The notes: generated from the sequence alone by a model not told the origin. Shown: positions 44,485 through 55,137, numbered from the stretch's first letter. The stretch: DNA of 64,000 bases from Streptomyces akebiae (GCF_019599145.1 NZ_CP080647.1:3658001-3722000), one strand, 5' to 3'. Translations and numbers: made by a program.

Positions 44485-45300
44485 TCACCGCTGATGAGCA
44501 TGGGGCGCGCTCATCGCCGGGTTCGTGCGGACGGCACGCAGCAGGGTCTTGTCGTCGGCGTTGAGGGCGGTGAGGCGGTCGGAGCGGAGGAGGGCGGCCA
44601 GGTTGGGATCGCGGTCGTCCTCGGCGGCGGAGTCGAGGGAGCGGAAAACGGCGTCGGCGAACGAGGTGTTCGGTGACTGCGCGCCGTCGGCCGACCGGTT
44701 GAGCATGGCCTGCGCGAGGCCGTCCGTGGAGAGGAGCACCCCGTCGACGCCGTCGTCCAGCACGCACTCGGTGCGGGTCCAGCGCGCCATGTCCGGCGAG
44801 GTCAGGAACACCGTCTCGTTGCTGTACTCGCTCGCCGCCGCGGCCTGGGGCAGCAGATGGAACTGCCGCTCCCCGTCCTCCGTCCCGGCCCGTACGACGA
44901 CGAACCCGTCGCCCACGGAGACGTGCCCGAGCCAGCCGGGCGCGAGCACCACCACCGTGAGCGTGGTCGCGAAGTCGGGCGCGTCGGCGCCGGTCCGGTC
45001 GTGGAAGTCGTCGCTGACGTCCCGCAACGCGTCCCGCAGCAGCTCGTGCACGGCCTCCCCCGGCCGTACCTCCACGGCCGCCTCGGCCCGCCGTACGAAA
45101 TGGTCCGTGGCGAGCCCCACCGCGAGCCGCGCGCCCTCCTCCGACCGGGGCCGGCTGCCGGCCCCGTCGGCGACGGCGAGCACGGCGACGGAGGGCGTGG
45201 CGGCGGCGGCGCAGGCGTCCTGACAGGGCAGGCCCTGGCGCCGGTGCCGGTAGCCCTCGACGCTCAGGCCGTGGATCCGCCAGGGCGGGGCGGCGTTCAC
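44485..45300 (-). CDS. PP2C-family Ser/Thr phosphatase of a TerY-P triad
   Basis: 271 residues. PP2C motifs are HRRQGLPCQDAC, VLAVADGAGSRPRSEEGA (metal Asp), FATTLTVVVLAPG, VSVGDGFVVVRAG and VDGVLLSTDGLAQAM, ending NADDKTLL. Cytoplasmic, 33 nt upstream of the kinase, and the expected antagonist of that kinase. Confidence 0.92.
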   Translation of the reverse strand: MNAAPPWRIHGLSVEGYRHRRQGLPCQDACAAAATPSVAVLAVADGAGSRPRSEEGARLAVGLATDHFVRRAEAAVEVRPGEAVHELLRDALRDVSDDFHDRTGADAPDFATTLTVVVLAPGWLGHVSVGDGFVVVRAGTEDGERQFHLLPQAAAASEYSNETVFLTSPDMARWTRTECVLDDGVDGVLLSTDGLAQAMLNRSADGAQSPNTSFADAVFRSLDSAAEDDRDPNLAALLRSDRLTALNADDKTLLRAVRTNPAMSAPHAHQR

Positions 45301-45301
45301 C

Positions 45302-46063
45302 TCACGCCTCCCAGGCCGGGCGTTGGGTCTTGAACTGGCTGAAGATCTTCTCGAACACCTCGTCCCCCGCCCCCTTCTGCTCGGCGTTGGCGCTGGCGGA
45401 CATCATCTGGAGCAGCTCGCGGAAGGGGAACCCCTGCAACCGGGCGTTGAACTTGGGTGCGAACGCCCGGAGCACCGACTCCCCCATGTCCGTGATCCCG
45501 CCGACGCCGATCGCGTAGAGCCGGAACCGGCGGGCGCGCTGTTCCTCGGCGAGGACGGGCACCAGGCGGTGCCAGGATTCGGTGAGATGGCCGGTCGGGT
45601 CGGTGGGCAGACCGTCGGTGACGAGGCAGATCTGCGGCCGGTAGTACTGCAGTCCGGATGCTCGCAGCTCGCTCTTGCGGGCGGCGACGATGTGCATCGC
45701 CAGCTCCAGCGCCTCGGTCATCAGGGTGACCCCGGCGGCCGTGAGCTGCGGTGCCTGGAAGGCGTGCGCGGGTATGAAGGGGCTCGTCCGGGTGCGCGGG
45801 TCGAGCAGTTGGGGACCGCGCCAGGCGCCGACGCCCTGTCCGCCGAAGGTGACGACGGCGACCTCCACGCTGTAGCTCAGGCTGACGTCGTCGTGGAGTT
45901 CCCTGGTCCACTCCGCGAGCGCGTTGTTGAGCGTCTGGATCGGCTGGCCCGCCATGGAGCTGGACGTGTCGAGACAGAGCACGAGCGGCATGCGCTGGGC
46001 GTTGTTCTCGAACTCGATGTCGGCGTATTCGGCCGGCAGCGTGGGCGGGTATTCGCTGTGCAT
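45302..46063 (-). CDS. TerY-like von Willebrand A protein
   Basis: 253 residues. vWA domain with MIDAS LVLCLDTSSSMAGQPIQTLN, CLVTDGLPTDPTG and YAIGVGGITDMG; the tail ends SQFKTQRPAWEA. Stop is 1 nt from the phosphatase start. Gene order vWA, PP2C, kinase is that of the TerY-P triad proposed for Ter-dependent stress systems. Confidence 0.93.
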   Translation of the reverse strand: MHSEYPPTLPAEYADIEFENNAQRMPLVLCLDTSSSMAGQPIQTLNNALAEWTRELHDDVSLSYSVEVAVVTFGGQGVGAWRGPQLLDPRTRTSPFIPAHAFQAPQLTAAGVTLMTEALELAMHIVAARKSELRASGLQYYRPQICLVTDGLPTDPTGHLTESWHRLVPVLAEEQRARRFRLYAIGVGGITDMGESVLRAFAPKFNARLQGFPFRELLQMMSASANAEQKGAGDEVFEKIFSQFKTQRPAWEA

Positions 46064-46089
46064 CGTCTTCCCCCTGTGCTTCTGGTGGT

Positions 46090-46205
46090 GCTGATGTGCC
46101 TGGTGCCTGGTGCCTGGTGCTTGATGCGCGGTGCCTGATGCTTGATGCGCGGTGCCTGATGCTCGGTGTGCTGGTGCCTGATGCTCGGTGTGCTGGTGCC
46201 CGGGG
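46090..46205 (-). repeat. Minisatellite upstream of the TerY-like gene
   Basis: Imperfect tandem copies: GCGGTGCCTGATGCTTGAT (19 bp, twice) and GGTGCCTGATGCTCGGTGTG (22-bp unit, twice), after shorter GGTGCCT units. It occupies the leader of the TerY-like gene and could affect its expression. Confidence 0.75.
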
Positions 46206-46230
46206 CTCGCTGCGCGGCGCCCCGCTGGGG

Positions 46231-47562
46231 TCACCTGGGTGTGCCCTTGGCGTGCCGTGCGGCGGTCGGCGGGAAGGCGTACAGGACGTCGGAGTCGCGT
46301 TCCCGTGCGTCGCTGACGTCGACGAGACCGCCGGGTGCGGGCGGCGGCCGCCCCGGCTCGGCCCACACCGCCCGACGCAGCACCCGATCGACCTCGACAT
46401 AGCCCTGCGGGTGCAGTTCGGTCCGGACGACCGCGGTCCGGGCGTGCGCCGGTCGGGCCCCCACCTGCCGCCCGTGCCGAGGCGCGGACGCCACCCGCAG
46501 CCGGGTGGTGCGCTCGTCCCCGCCGTCGCCGTCGCCGTCGCCGTCGCCGTGGCCGTGGCCGTGGCCGTGGCCGTGGCCGACCGCGCCGACGCTGCCGCCC
46601 CCGCCCTCTCCTGCCCCGACGCCCGCGCCGCGCGCCGCGTGCGCCGGCGGGGTCCGGGCGGGGCCGACCCGCGCGAGCCCGCCGACCGCCCGCCCGGGAG
46701 ACGGCGCCCGGTGCCCCACGGCGACCGGGCCCCTGGACCGCCGGATGACGATCACGAAGGCGAGGAGCAGGAGCCCGAGCAGGAGCGCCATCCAGAAGGC
46801 GGTCCATGTGGCGTTGCTGTAGCCGGATGCGGAGTCGTCGCCGTCGGTGGTGTCGGTGGTGTCGGCCGCGTTGTCCGCCTCGCCCTCACCGTCCTGCCCC
46901 TGCCCCTGCCCTTGCCCCTGGCCCCGGCCCCGGTCGTCCTGCCCCTCGTCTTCCCGGCCCTTGTCGCCCCGTTCACCGTCACCCTGGCCGTCGGTGGCGC
47001 CGGACGCGTTCGAGGAGCCGGGGGTTCGGTCGTTGTCGACCTCGGTGATGGTGAAGCTGTTGTCGCCGGGATCTGCGGCGAAAGCGGCCAGCTGTGATCC
47101 CTTGAGCGTGGCCTGCCCCTCACCGGGGCCGACCTTGCGGCACAGCTGGTTCCCGTCGTCGCAGACACCGTTCGCCTTCAGGTCGGCCTGAGTCTGTGCC
47201 GTCAGCCGGTCGATGGTGGCGTCGGGGTGGATGAGCAGTTCGTCGAAGACGAGGAGCAACGCCGTGCCGCCCTGTCCCGTACGCGCACCCTTCGGCACCT
47301 GCACGACCACCGGGTGGGCGCTCTCGCCCAGTTGATCGAGGACCGCGCGGTGGTCCTCACCCATGTCCTCGTACTCCAGAGGCTCCTTGAGGGTGATCAC
47401 CACGGGCCCGTCGGCCGTCCGTCCGACCCAGCAGGCCAGCCGTTTCGTGAAGCCGTCGTCCGGACAGGGGTTGTCGGCCGCGACCGACGGCCCCGTGGGA
47501 ACCAGCCCGACCAGCAACCCCACCAGCACACCGAGAAACGACAAACGCCCGATCGCACCCAT
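46231..47562 (-). CDS. Secreted/membrane protein with Gly-rich low-complexity tail
   Basis: 443 residues from ATG 47562. Signal peptide 1-28 (LSFLGVLVGLLVGLVPTGPS), an extracellular domain with four Cys residues (30-190), an acidic Gln/Gly/Asp linker, one membrane helix (about 255-280, AFWMALLLGLLLLAFVIVI), then a cytoplasmic tail including (GH)5(GD)4-type repeats. No family recognised. Part of the leftward kinase cluster. Confidence 0.75.
   Translation of the reverse strand: MGAIGRLSFLGVLVGLLVGLVPTGPSVAADNPCPDDGFTKRLACWVGRTADGPVVITLKEPLEYEDMGEDHRAVLDQLGESAHPVVVQVPKGARTGQGGTALLLVFDELLIHPDATIDRLTAQTQADLKANGVCDDGNQLCRKVGPGEGQATLKGSQLAAFAADPGDNSFTITEVDNDRTPGSSNASGATDGQGDGERGDKGREDEGQDDRGRGQGQGQGQGQDGEGEADNAADTTDTTDGDDSASGYSNATWTAFWMALLLGLLLLAFVIVIRRSRGPVAVGHRAPSPGRAVGGLARVGPARTPPAHAARGAGVGAGEGGGGSVGAVGHGHGHGHGHGDGDGDGDGGDERTTRLRVASAPRHGRQVGARPAHARTAVVRTELHPQGYVEVDRVLRRAVWAEPGRPPPAPGGLVDVSDARERDSDVLYAFPPTAARHAKGTPR
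46520..46579 (-). repeat. 6-bp tandem repeat encoding Gly-His/Gly-Asp dipeptides
   Basis: Four to five GTCGCC units followed by about five GTGGCC units, in frame in the gene above. Repeat-number changes would preserve the frame. Confidence 0.75.
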
Positions 47563-47721
47563 CGCCCCAACCCCCCGTGGCCTGAAAGGCACGCCCCCGC
47601 GGCCCTGAAAAAGCCCATCCAATAGTGGAGCAGGCCGCCGGGCGGCCGGAAGGGTTTGGCGAATTCCGCCGACGGAATTACGGCGAGTTACGCCGACGTT
47701 CGATCAGTATGCTTTTCACCT

Positions 47722-48258
47722 CTACAACTTGAACACCTGATGGCAACGACTGAACATCTGCCGCGCCCGCTCCACCCAGTCATTGGCCAACGCGTCGAAG
47801 TCCGTCTGGGTGATCCGACACGTCAACGGCAGATCACAGACACCGGCGAGACAGGGACGAGGCCCGCGGACATCCCACACGGAAAGCATGGGGTTCAGTT
47901 GTTCGGTATTCCAAGCGTTCGACGCGGCGGCGGCGACGGCTAGTTGGTCCTGCCGGAGGAAATTTCCGTCCGTCGCGAAGGCCACGAGAAGTCTCTTGGT
48001 GGTCATGAACCGCAACGTGACGATCCGCCCCGCCTCCTGGAGATCGAATTGCAGGGAGACGGAAACGGTGTCATGGACCGTGTGGTAATTCCGCCGCGCC
48101 ACCCAGTTCTGCACCAACTGCCGCCAGTGCGTACCGAGGTCGAATATCTCCGCGTTGCGCCCCGGGTACGAGTCGCGGCCGTCGCGACCGTCGCGCCCGG
48201 AGAAGGAGTCGCGGCCCGGGTAGGAGTCGCGGCCCGGGTAGGAGTCAGGAGCCGTCAC
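47722..48258 (-). CDS. YbjN-like domain protein with SYPGRD repeats
   Basis: 178 residues. Residues 5-35 are tandem repeats DSYPGRDSYPGRDSFSGRDG encoded by direct DNA repeats. Residues 40-178 form an alpha/beta domain (LVQNWVARRNYHTVHDTVSV, LLVAFATDGNFLRQDQLAV, FDALANDWVERARQMF) similar to YbjN/type III chaperone folds. The start overlaps the kinase gene by 14 nt. Confidence 0.75.
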   Translation of the reverse strand: MTAPDSYPGRDSYPGRDSFSGRDGRDGRDSYPGRNAEIFDLGTHWRQLVQNWVARRNYHTVHDTVSVSLQFDLQEAGRIVTLRFMTTKRLLVAFATDGNFLRQDQLAVAAAASNAWNTEQLNPMLSVWDVRGPRPCLAGVCDLPLTCRITQTDFDALANDWVERARQMFSRCHQVFKL

Positions 48259-49210
48259 GGACCACCGCCCCGGCGACCATGGCGTCGGTCAGCCCGGCGT
48301 CGAGCAGCGCCTGCGCGTGCAGCAGCAGACAGGAGGGGACGGACTCACTCGTCGTACGGCGCAGATGGCGCTCCTTCAGCTCCTCGTACCGCACCTCGAT
48401 GGTCCGGGCCACCTGCGGTGGCGGCCACGCCTCGACGCGCGTCTCCTCCTCCACCAACTCGGCCAGGATCTCGGCGAGTCGGGGCCGGTCCTCCGGCCGC
48501 TTGGCCAGACAGTGGGCGATGAGGGGCCGCAGCCCCGGCGGTACGCCGTCGAGCCGGGGCTCTCCCCGGACGACCTCGACACGTACGCCCTCCCCGCCGC
48601 CGTGCGGTGGGCGGCCGGTGAGCGCGTACACCAGGACCCCGCCGAGGGAGAAAACATCGCTCGCCGGGCCGACCCGGTCGCCGCGGATCTGCTCGGGCGA
48701 CATGAACGGCGGGGTGCCGACGACGACACCGACACGGGTGAGGCCGGGGGCGCCGTCCACGCGGGAGATGCCGAAGTCGATGACCCGGGGGCCGTCCTGG
48801 GCGAGCAGTACGTTCGCCGGCTTGAGGTCGCGGTGGATCACATGGGCGGCGTGGATGGCCTGCAGCGCCTCGACGAGGCCGGCGCCGAGGGGGCGGACCT
48901 GGGCCTCGGGGAGGGGGCCGTCGGCGCGGACCGCTTCCGCGAGGGAGGGGCCGGGGACGTACAGCGTGGCCAGCCAGGGGAGTGCGGCGGTGGGGTCGGC
49001 GTCGACGACGGCGGCGGTGTAGGCGCCGCTGACCACGCGGGCGGCGGCGACCTCGCGGGCGAAGCGTTCGCGGAACTCGGGTTCGGCGGCGAGTTCGGGG
49101 CGGGCGACCTTGACGGCGACCTCTCGGCCGGCGGGTGAGCGGCCCAGGTAGACCCAGCCCATGCCGCCGGAGCCGAGGCGGCCGACTATCTTGTACGGGC
49201 CGATCTTCAT
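48245..49210 (-). CDS. Ser/Thr protein kinase (Hanks type)
   Basis: 321 residues from ATG 49210. Complete kinase core: glycine loop GRLGSGGMGWVYLGRSPAG, Lys34 (VAVKVA), HRDLKPANVLL (Asp128), IDFGISR (Asp145), activation-segment GTPPFMSPEQ. No extracellular sensor domain and no membrane helix; the last 60 residues are helical (EVRYEELKERHL). Canonical, unlike the kinase at 43291. Confidence 0.94.
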   Translation of the reverse strand: MKIGPYKIVGRLGSGGMGWVYLGRSPAGREVAVKVARPELAAEPEFRERFAREVAAARVVSGAYTAAVVDADPTAALPWLATLYVPGPSLAEAVRADGPLPEAQVRPLGAGLVEALQAIHAAHVIHRDLKPANVLLAQDGPRVIDFGISRVDGAPGLTRVGVVVGTPPFMSPEQIRGDRVGPASDVFSLGGVLVYALTGRPPHGGGEGVRVEVVRGEPRLDGVPPGLRPLIAHCLAKRPEDRPRLAEILAELVEEETRVEAWPPPQVARTIEVRYEELKERHLRRTTSESVPSCLLLHAQALLDAGLTDAMVAGAVVRDGS

Positions 49211-49398
49211 GGGGTCACTTACGGGTGTGCGCACCCCGGTCACCTCATTTCGGGGTTCGGTGCGGATGTCCCGAGTGTCCCGCGAAATCCCGTGCGCGGC
49301 AGCCCTTTTCGCCCCCTCCGCCCCTACCCGTCCCATCCCAGGGGCTGCGCCCCTTCGACCCCCTTGGCGCGTTGTCGGGTGCGGGTGCGTGGGGCTTC

Positions 49399-49496
49399 TC
49401 GCGCAGTTCCCCGCGCCCCTGAAAGGCCTACGGCCTTTCGGGCCGAAAAGCACGGGGCGCAGCCCCTGCTTTTCAGGGGCGCGGGGAACTGCGCGA
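49399..49496. terminator. Large inverted-repeat hairpin, GCGCAGTTCCCC family
   Basis: TCGCGCAGTTCCCCGCGCCC-CT (49399-49420) and its exact complement (49475-49496) flank an inner hairpin GAAAGGCCTACGGCCTTTC and GCACGGGGCGCAGCCCCTGC. Lies in the 445-bp gap between the PEPCK stop and the kinase start (both leftward) and is the likely PEPCK terminator. The rest of the gap shows nothing else. Confidence 0.8.
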
Positions 49497-49654
49497 CCAG
49501 CCCCCACGCACCCGCACCCGACAACGCACCCGAACCCCCGAACTCCTAGGCGCCCCTCCCCCACCCAGGCACACAAAAAGTCCGCGACCGGCCGAGGAGA
49601 CGTCGCTGGTCAGGGCAACCCATATCCGGCCGGTCGCGGAGCAAAAAGGGGGCG

Positions 49655-51481
<1,827 letters not shown>

Positions 51482-51828
51482 GATTGCTCCTAAATGAGGG
51501 ATTTTTTGTTGGAGGCCCCGTGGGGGCTGCGACCCGGATGCTTCACGGTTGGATCTTTGGGCGCTCATCCGGTGCCGACCACACTCATTTGATCATCCGA
51601 CGAGAGCGCCCATCTGTCCAGAGGGCCGCCCACGTGAGCATCGTGAGCATCACCACTCCGCCGTTTTCGCCCGGGAGGTTTCCCTGTGTCACCCCCGCTT
51701 CACCGCGGGTATACGGAGGTGCGCTCGGATGTCCCATGAGCCCACCACGTGAGACGATGGCCACTTCCGGATGCGCGAACAGACCGCGCGCTCCCGTAAG
51801 TTACGGTTCCGTAGGTACGATGCAAGAC
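51482..51828. other. Divergent promoter region, pckG and hemolysin-III-type gene
   Basis: No gene is seen. The pckG ribosome site is at the left end, the TACGG-TT-CCGTA palindrome at the right end. Short ORFs here show no codon bias. Confidence 0.6.
51802..51813. promoter_or_regulatory. TACGG-TT-CCGTA palindrome next to a start codon
   Basis: Perfect 5+2+5 palindrome 7-16 nt before the candidate starts of the membrane-protein gene, inside a longer CGTA-rich inverted stretch (51795-51819). Compatible with a TetR-type operator; a TetR gene lies downstream at 52904. Confidence 0.45.
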
Positions 51829-52587
51829 ATGACAGCGTCCGCCCCCGATGCGCACGCGGAGACGTCGGCCGACAGCCGCGATCCCGACGCGCGTTCCCTG
51901 CCGCATCAGATCGCCGACCAGCTCACCGACGAGATCCACCAGATCACCGGTGAGATCAAGCCCAGACTCCGGGGCTGGCTCCATCTAGGCATGTTCCCGG
52001 CCGCGCTCGTCGCCGGCCTGGTCCTCACCGCCCTCGCGGGGTCCACCCGCGGCCGCATCGCCTGCGGGATCTTCACCTTCACCGCCTGCCTGCTGTTCGG
52101 CGTGAGCGCGCTGTACCACCGGGGCGACTGGAGCCCGCGGATGGACGGCATCCTGCGCAGGCTGGATCACGCCAACATCTTCCTCATCATCGCGGGCACC
52201 TACACCCCGCTGACGATGCTGCTCCTCCCGGGCGCCAAGGGTCAGTGGCTGCTGTGGGGCATCTGGGCGGCGGCACTCGCCGGCATCATCTTCCGCGTCT
52301 TCTGGGTCGGCGCCCCGCGCTGGCTCTACACCCCCTGTTACATCGCGATGGGCTGGGCGGCCGTCTTCTTCCTGCCCGACTTCATGCGCACCGGCGGCAT
52401 CGCCGTCCTCGTCCTGGTGATCGTCGGCGGCGTCCTCTACAGCGTCGGCGGAGTCATCTACGGCCTCAAGCGCCCGGACCCGTCACCGCGCTGGTTCGGC
52501 TTCCACGAGGTCTTCCACTCCCTGACGCTGGCGGCGTTCATCGCGCACTACGTGGGAATCTCGCTGGTGGCGTACCAGCACGCATGA
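51829..52587 (+). CDS. Hemolysin III/YqfA (PAQR-like) family membrane protein
   Basis: 252 residues from ATG 51829 (ATG 51820 adds three). Seven membrane helices. Conserved SALYHRGDWSPR after helix 2, RLDHANIFLIIAGTYTPL and GFHEVFHSLTLAAFIAHY (His residues for a metal site). Despite the family name, toxin activity is not implied; members are likely lipid hydrolases or envelope proteins. Confidence 0.9.
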   Translation: MTASAPDAHAETSADSRDPDARSLPHQIADQLTDEIHQITGEIKPRLRGWLHLGMFPAALVAGLVLTALAGSTRGRIACGIFTFTACLLFGVSALYHRGDWSPRMDGILRRLDHANIFLIIAGTYTPLTMLLLPGAKGQWLLWGIWAAALAGIIFRVFWVGAPRWLYTPCYIAMGWAAVFFLPDFMRTGGIAVLVLVIVGGVLYSVGGVIYGLKRPDPSPRWFGFHEVFHSLTLAAFIAHYVGISLVAYQHA

Positions 52588-52903
52588 CGCTTAGTCCCCT
52601 TGCCTCCTCCCCGGCCACGGCTTTCGAGCCGTGGCCGTTCCCGTACGCCCGGACGCACATCGGCGGGGTACGGCAGACGCCCGGCGAGCGCTCGGTACAC
52701 GGAGGCACTCGACGGGAAGCCGGGCACGCGGAGGGGCCCCGACAGGACGCCGGGCACGCGGAGGGGCCTCGACGGGAAGCTGGGCACGCGGAGGGGCCCG
52801 CCCCGACGGGAAGCTGGGCACGCGGACGGGCGGGAGCGCCGGGAGCGGCGGGGCACCGGCCCTGACCTGGCCACGTCCAGCGCCGGTGTCCGACAATGAC
52901 CGC
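52588..52903. other. Intergenic region with minisatellite
   Basis: Gap of 316 bp between the hemolysin-III-type gene and the TetR gene. It holds the approximately 30-bp tandem repeats at 52711-52833 and no convincing gene. Confidence 0.6.
52711..52833. repeat. Minisatellite, four copies of an about 30-bp unit
   Basis: Units share GGGCACGCGGAGGGGCC preceded by GACGGGAAGC or GACAGGACGC. The third copy has a 4-nt insertion, the last is truncated. About 70 bp upstream of the TetR start. Confidence 0.8.
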
Positions 52904-53551
52904 ATGACGGCCGCACGCCCCACCCTCCCCACGACCTCCGCTCCCCCAGCCGACCGCCCCCGCCTCGGACTGCGTGAGCGGAAGAAGATCAAGACGCGCG
53001 AGACGATCCGGTCCGCGCTGTACGCCCTGGTCCGGGAGCAGGGCTACGACGCCACGACGATCGAGCAGATCGCCGACCGCGCGGAGGTCTCACCGTCGAC
53101 CGTCTTCCGCTACTTCCCGACCAAGGAGGACATCGTCCTCACCGACGAGTACGACCCGCTCCTCCTGGAGGAACTACGGGCCCGCCCGGCGGACGAACCC
53201 TGGCAGGACAGCGTCCGGCAGGTGATGCGGGAGGCCGTCCGGAGCGGCGTCGAGGAGGACGCGGAGGGCGCCCGGCTGCGCACCCGCCTGATGGTCCAGG
53301 TCCCGGCGGTGCGCTCGCGCATGAGGGAGAGCATGTCGGTCACGGGCCGCGTGCTGCGCACCGCGATCGGCGAACGCACCGGCCGCGACCCGGACAGCCT
53401 GGAGGTCAGGGTCTGGGCGATGTCCCTGCTCGCAGGCCTGATGGAGACGTCGCTCCACTGGGCGGAGAACGACCACCGCGACGACTTCGGCGACCTGGTG
53501 GACCGCACCCTGAACATCCTCCAGCACGGCCTGAGCCCAGAAAACCCCTGA
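52904..53551 (+). CDS. TetR-family transcriptional regulator
   Basis: 215 residues from ATG 52904. N-terminal helix-turn-helix (about 30-75: TRETIRSALYALVREQGYDA, IADRAEVSPSTVFRYFPTKE), then a helical ligand domain with LSWEND-like tail LLAGLMETSLHWAEND. Binding target unknown; the palindrome at 51802 is a candidate. Confidence 0.93.
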   Translation: MTAARPTLPTTSAPPADRPRLGLRERKKIKTRETIRSALYALVREQGYDATTIEQIADRAEVSPSTVFRYFPTKEDIVLTDEYDPLLLEELRARPADEPWQDSVRQVMREAVRSGVEEDAEGARLRTRLMVQVPAVRSRMRESMSVTGRVLRTAIGERTGRDPDSLEVRVWAMSLLAGLMETSLHWAENDHRDDFGDLVDRTLNILQHGLSPENP

Positions 53552-53584
53552 GCCTCCGCTGCTCTCGCATGCCATCCTGACCAG

Positions 53585-54310
53585 GTGAAACCCGCCGAGA
53601 TCCGCATCGAAGTCGCCCCCGAACTGGCCCTGTTCGTCCCCCACGCCCACCGCACGGGCGCGACGCCGCTGGCCACCGACGGGGTCTCCACGCTCGGCCA
53701 TGTCGTGGAGTCCCTGGGCGTACCGCTGACGGAGGTGGGCGCGCTGGTCGTGGACGGCCACGAGGTCCGGGTGTCCCATGTCCCGGCAGACGGTGAGTCG
53801 GTCGCCGTACGGCCGGTGCGACGCCCCCAGCAGGTACCGGGCGCCCCGCTCCGCTTCCTCCTCGACGTCCACCTGGGCACCCTCGCCCGCCGGTTGCGCC
53901 TGCTGGGTGTCGACGCGGCGTACGAGTCCACGGACCTCGGCGACCCGGCCCTGGCCACGCTCTCCGCCGCCGAGCGGCGGGTGATGCTCAGCCGTGACCG
54001 GGGACTGCTGCGGCGCCGCGAACTGTGGGCCGGGGCGTACATCTACAGCACCCGGCCGGACGAACAACTGCGAGACGTACTGGCCCGGTTCGCCCCGGAC
54101 CTGCACCCCTGGACCCGCTGCACCGCCTGCAACGGCCTGCTGGAGCCGGCCACGAAGGAGGAGGTCGCGGACCGTCTGGAGGGCGGCACGCAGCGGTCGT
54201 ACGACGTCTTCGCGCAGTGCGGTTCGTGCGGTCGGGCGTACTGGAAGGGCGCGCACCACGAGCAGTTGGAGGCGATCGTGCGGGAGGCTCTGCGGACGCG
54301 TGGGGGGTGA
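53585..54310 (+). CDS. Mut7-C RNase-domain protein with ubiquitin-like N-terminus
   Basis: 241 residues, GTG start. Residues 1-80 are a ubiquitin/MoaD-like fold (VSTLGHVVESLGVPLTEVG). Residues 90-240 are Mut7-C (PIN-like): FLLDVHLGTLARRLRLLGVD, VMLSRDRGLLRRREL, and two zinc knuckles CTAC and CGSCGRAYWKGAHH. The family is predicted to be a nuclease. Confidence 0.93.
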   Translation: MKPAEIRIEVAPELALFVPHAHRTGATPLATDGVSTLGHVVESLGVPLTEVGALVVDGHEVRVSHVPADGESVAVRPVRRPQQVPGAPLRFLLDVHLGTLARRLRLLGVDAAYESTDLGDPALATLSAAERRVMLSRDRGLLRRRELWAGAYIYSTRPDEQLRDVLARFAPDLHPWTRCTACNGLLEPATKEEVADRLEGGTQRSYDVFAQCGSCGRAYWKGAHHEQLEAIVREALRTRGG

Positions 54311-54366
54311 GCCGGGAACCGGGCGTGCCTCCGGCAGGACGGTGGCCCGGTACCCCGCTCCCGGCC

Positions 54367-55137
54367 TCATCCGAACTGGTCGACCGCGAGTTTGATCACC
54401 AACGCGGTGACGACCACGAGCAGGACGCCGCGGATGAAGCCGGAGCCCCGCTTCAACGCGGTCCGGGCCCCGAGGGTGGCGCCCGCGACATTGCAGACGG
54501 CCATCCCCGCGCCGAGGGTCCACAGGATGTGGCCCTGCACGGCGAAGACCGTGAGCGCGCCGAAGTTCGTCCCCACGTTCACGATCTTCGCCAGTGCCGA
54601 GCTCTGGAGGAACTCCATGGACAGCAGGGCGGTGAAGCTCATGATGAGGAAGGTTCCGGTACCGGGCCCGAAGACACCGTCGTAGAAACCGACGCCGCAG
54701 CCGGCCACACCGACGGCCATCAGCTTCCGTCGTCCGCTGACGGCGTCGGCGGTCTCGATCACGGATCCGAAGTTCGGGCGCAACGTCACGAACGCCGCCA
54801 CTCCGATGAGCAGGGCCATGATCAACGGCCGGAACCAGTCGGCCGGCAGGCTTGAGGCGGAGAGGGCGCCGATGCCGGCGGAGGGGACCGCGAGGCCGGC
54901 CGCGGACAGTGCCACCGACCGGTCCAGTTTGGTGCGCCGCGCGTAGGTGACGGCGGCGACGCTGGTGCCCGTGATCGCCGTCAGTTTGTTGGTGCCCAGC
55001 ACGGTGGCGGGGGCCATCGTGGGAAACGCCACCAGCAGCGTCGGGATCAGGATCAGCCCGCCGCCCCCCACCACGGCGTCCACCCACCCGGCCGCGGTCG
55101 CGGCCACCAGGAGGGCGGCGACTATCTCTGGATCCAT
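54367..55137 (-). CDS. TauE/SafE-family permease (sulfite/anion exporter type)
   Basis: 256 residues from ATG 55137. Eight membrane helices with the family's internal repeat: WVDAVVGGGGLILIPTLLVA in the first half and FYDGVFGPGTGTFLIMSFTA in the second, with GTNKLTAITGTSVAAVTY. Substrate unknown; sulfur-containing anions are typical. Confidence 0.92.
   Translation of the reverse strand: MDPEIVAALLVAATAAGWVDAVVGGGGLILIPTLLVAFPTMAPATVLGTNKLTAITGTSVAAVTYARRTKLDRSVALSAAGLAVPSAGIGALSASSLPADWFRPLIMALLIGVAAFVTLRPNFGSVIETADAVSGRRKLMAVGVAGCGVGFYDGVFGPGTGTFLIMSFTALLSMEFLQSSALAKIVNVGTNFGALTVFAVQGHILWTLGAGMAVCNVAGATLGARTALKRGSGFIRGVLLVVVTALVIKLAVDQFG

Noticed and set aside
46090..46205. Tandem repeats considered as a CRISPR array
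   Set aside because: Units are contiguous with no unique spacers and no cas genes nearby.
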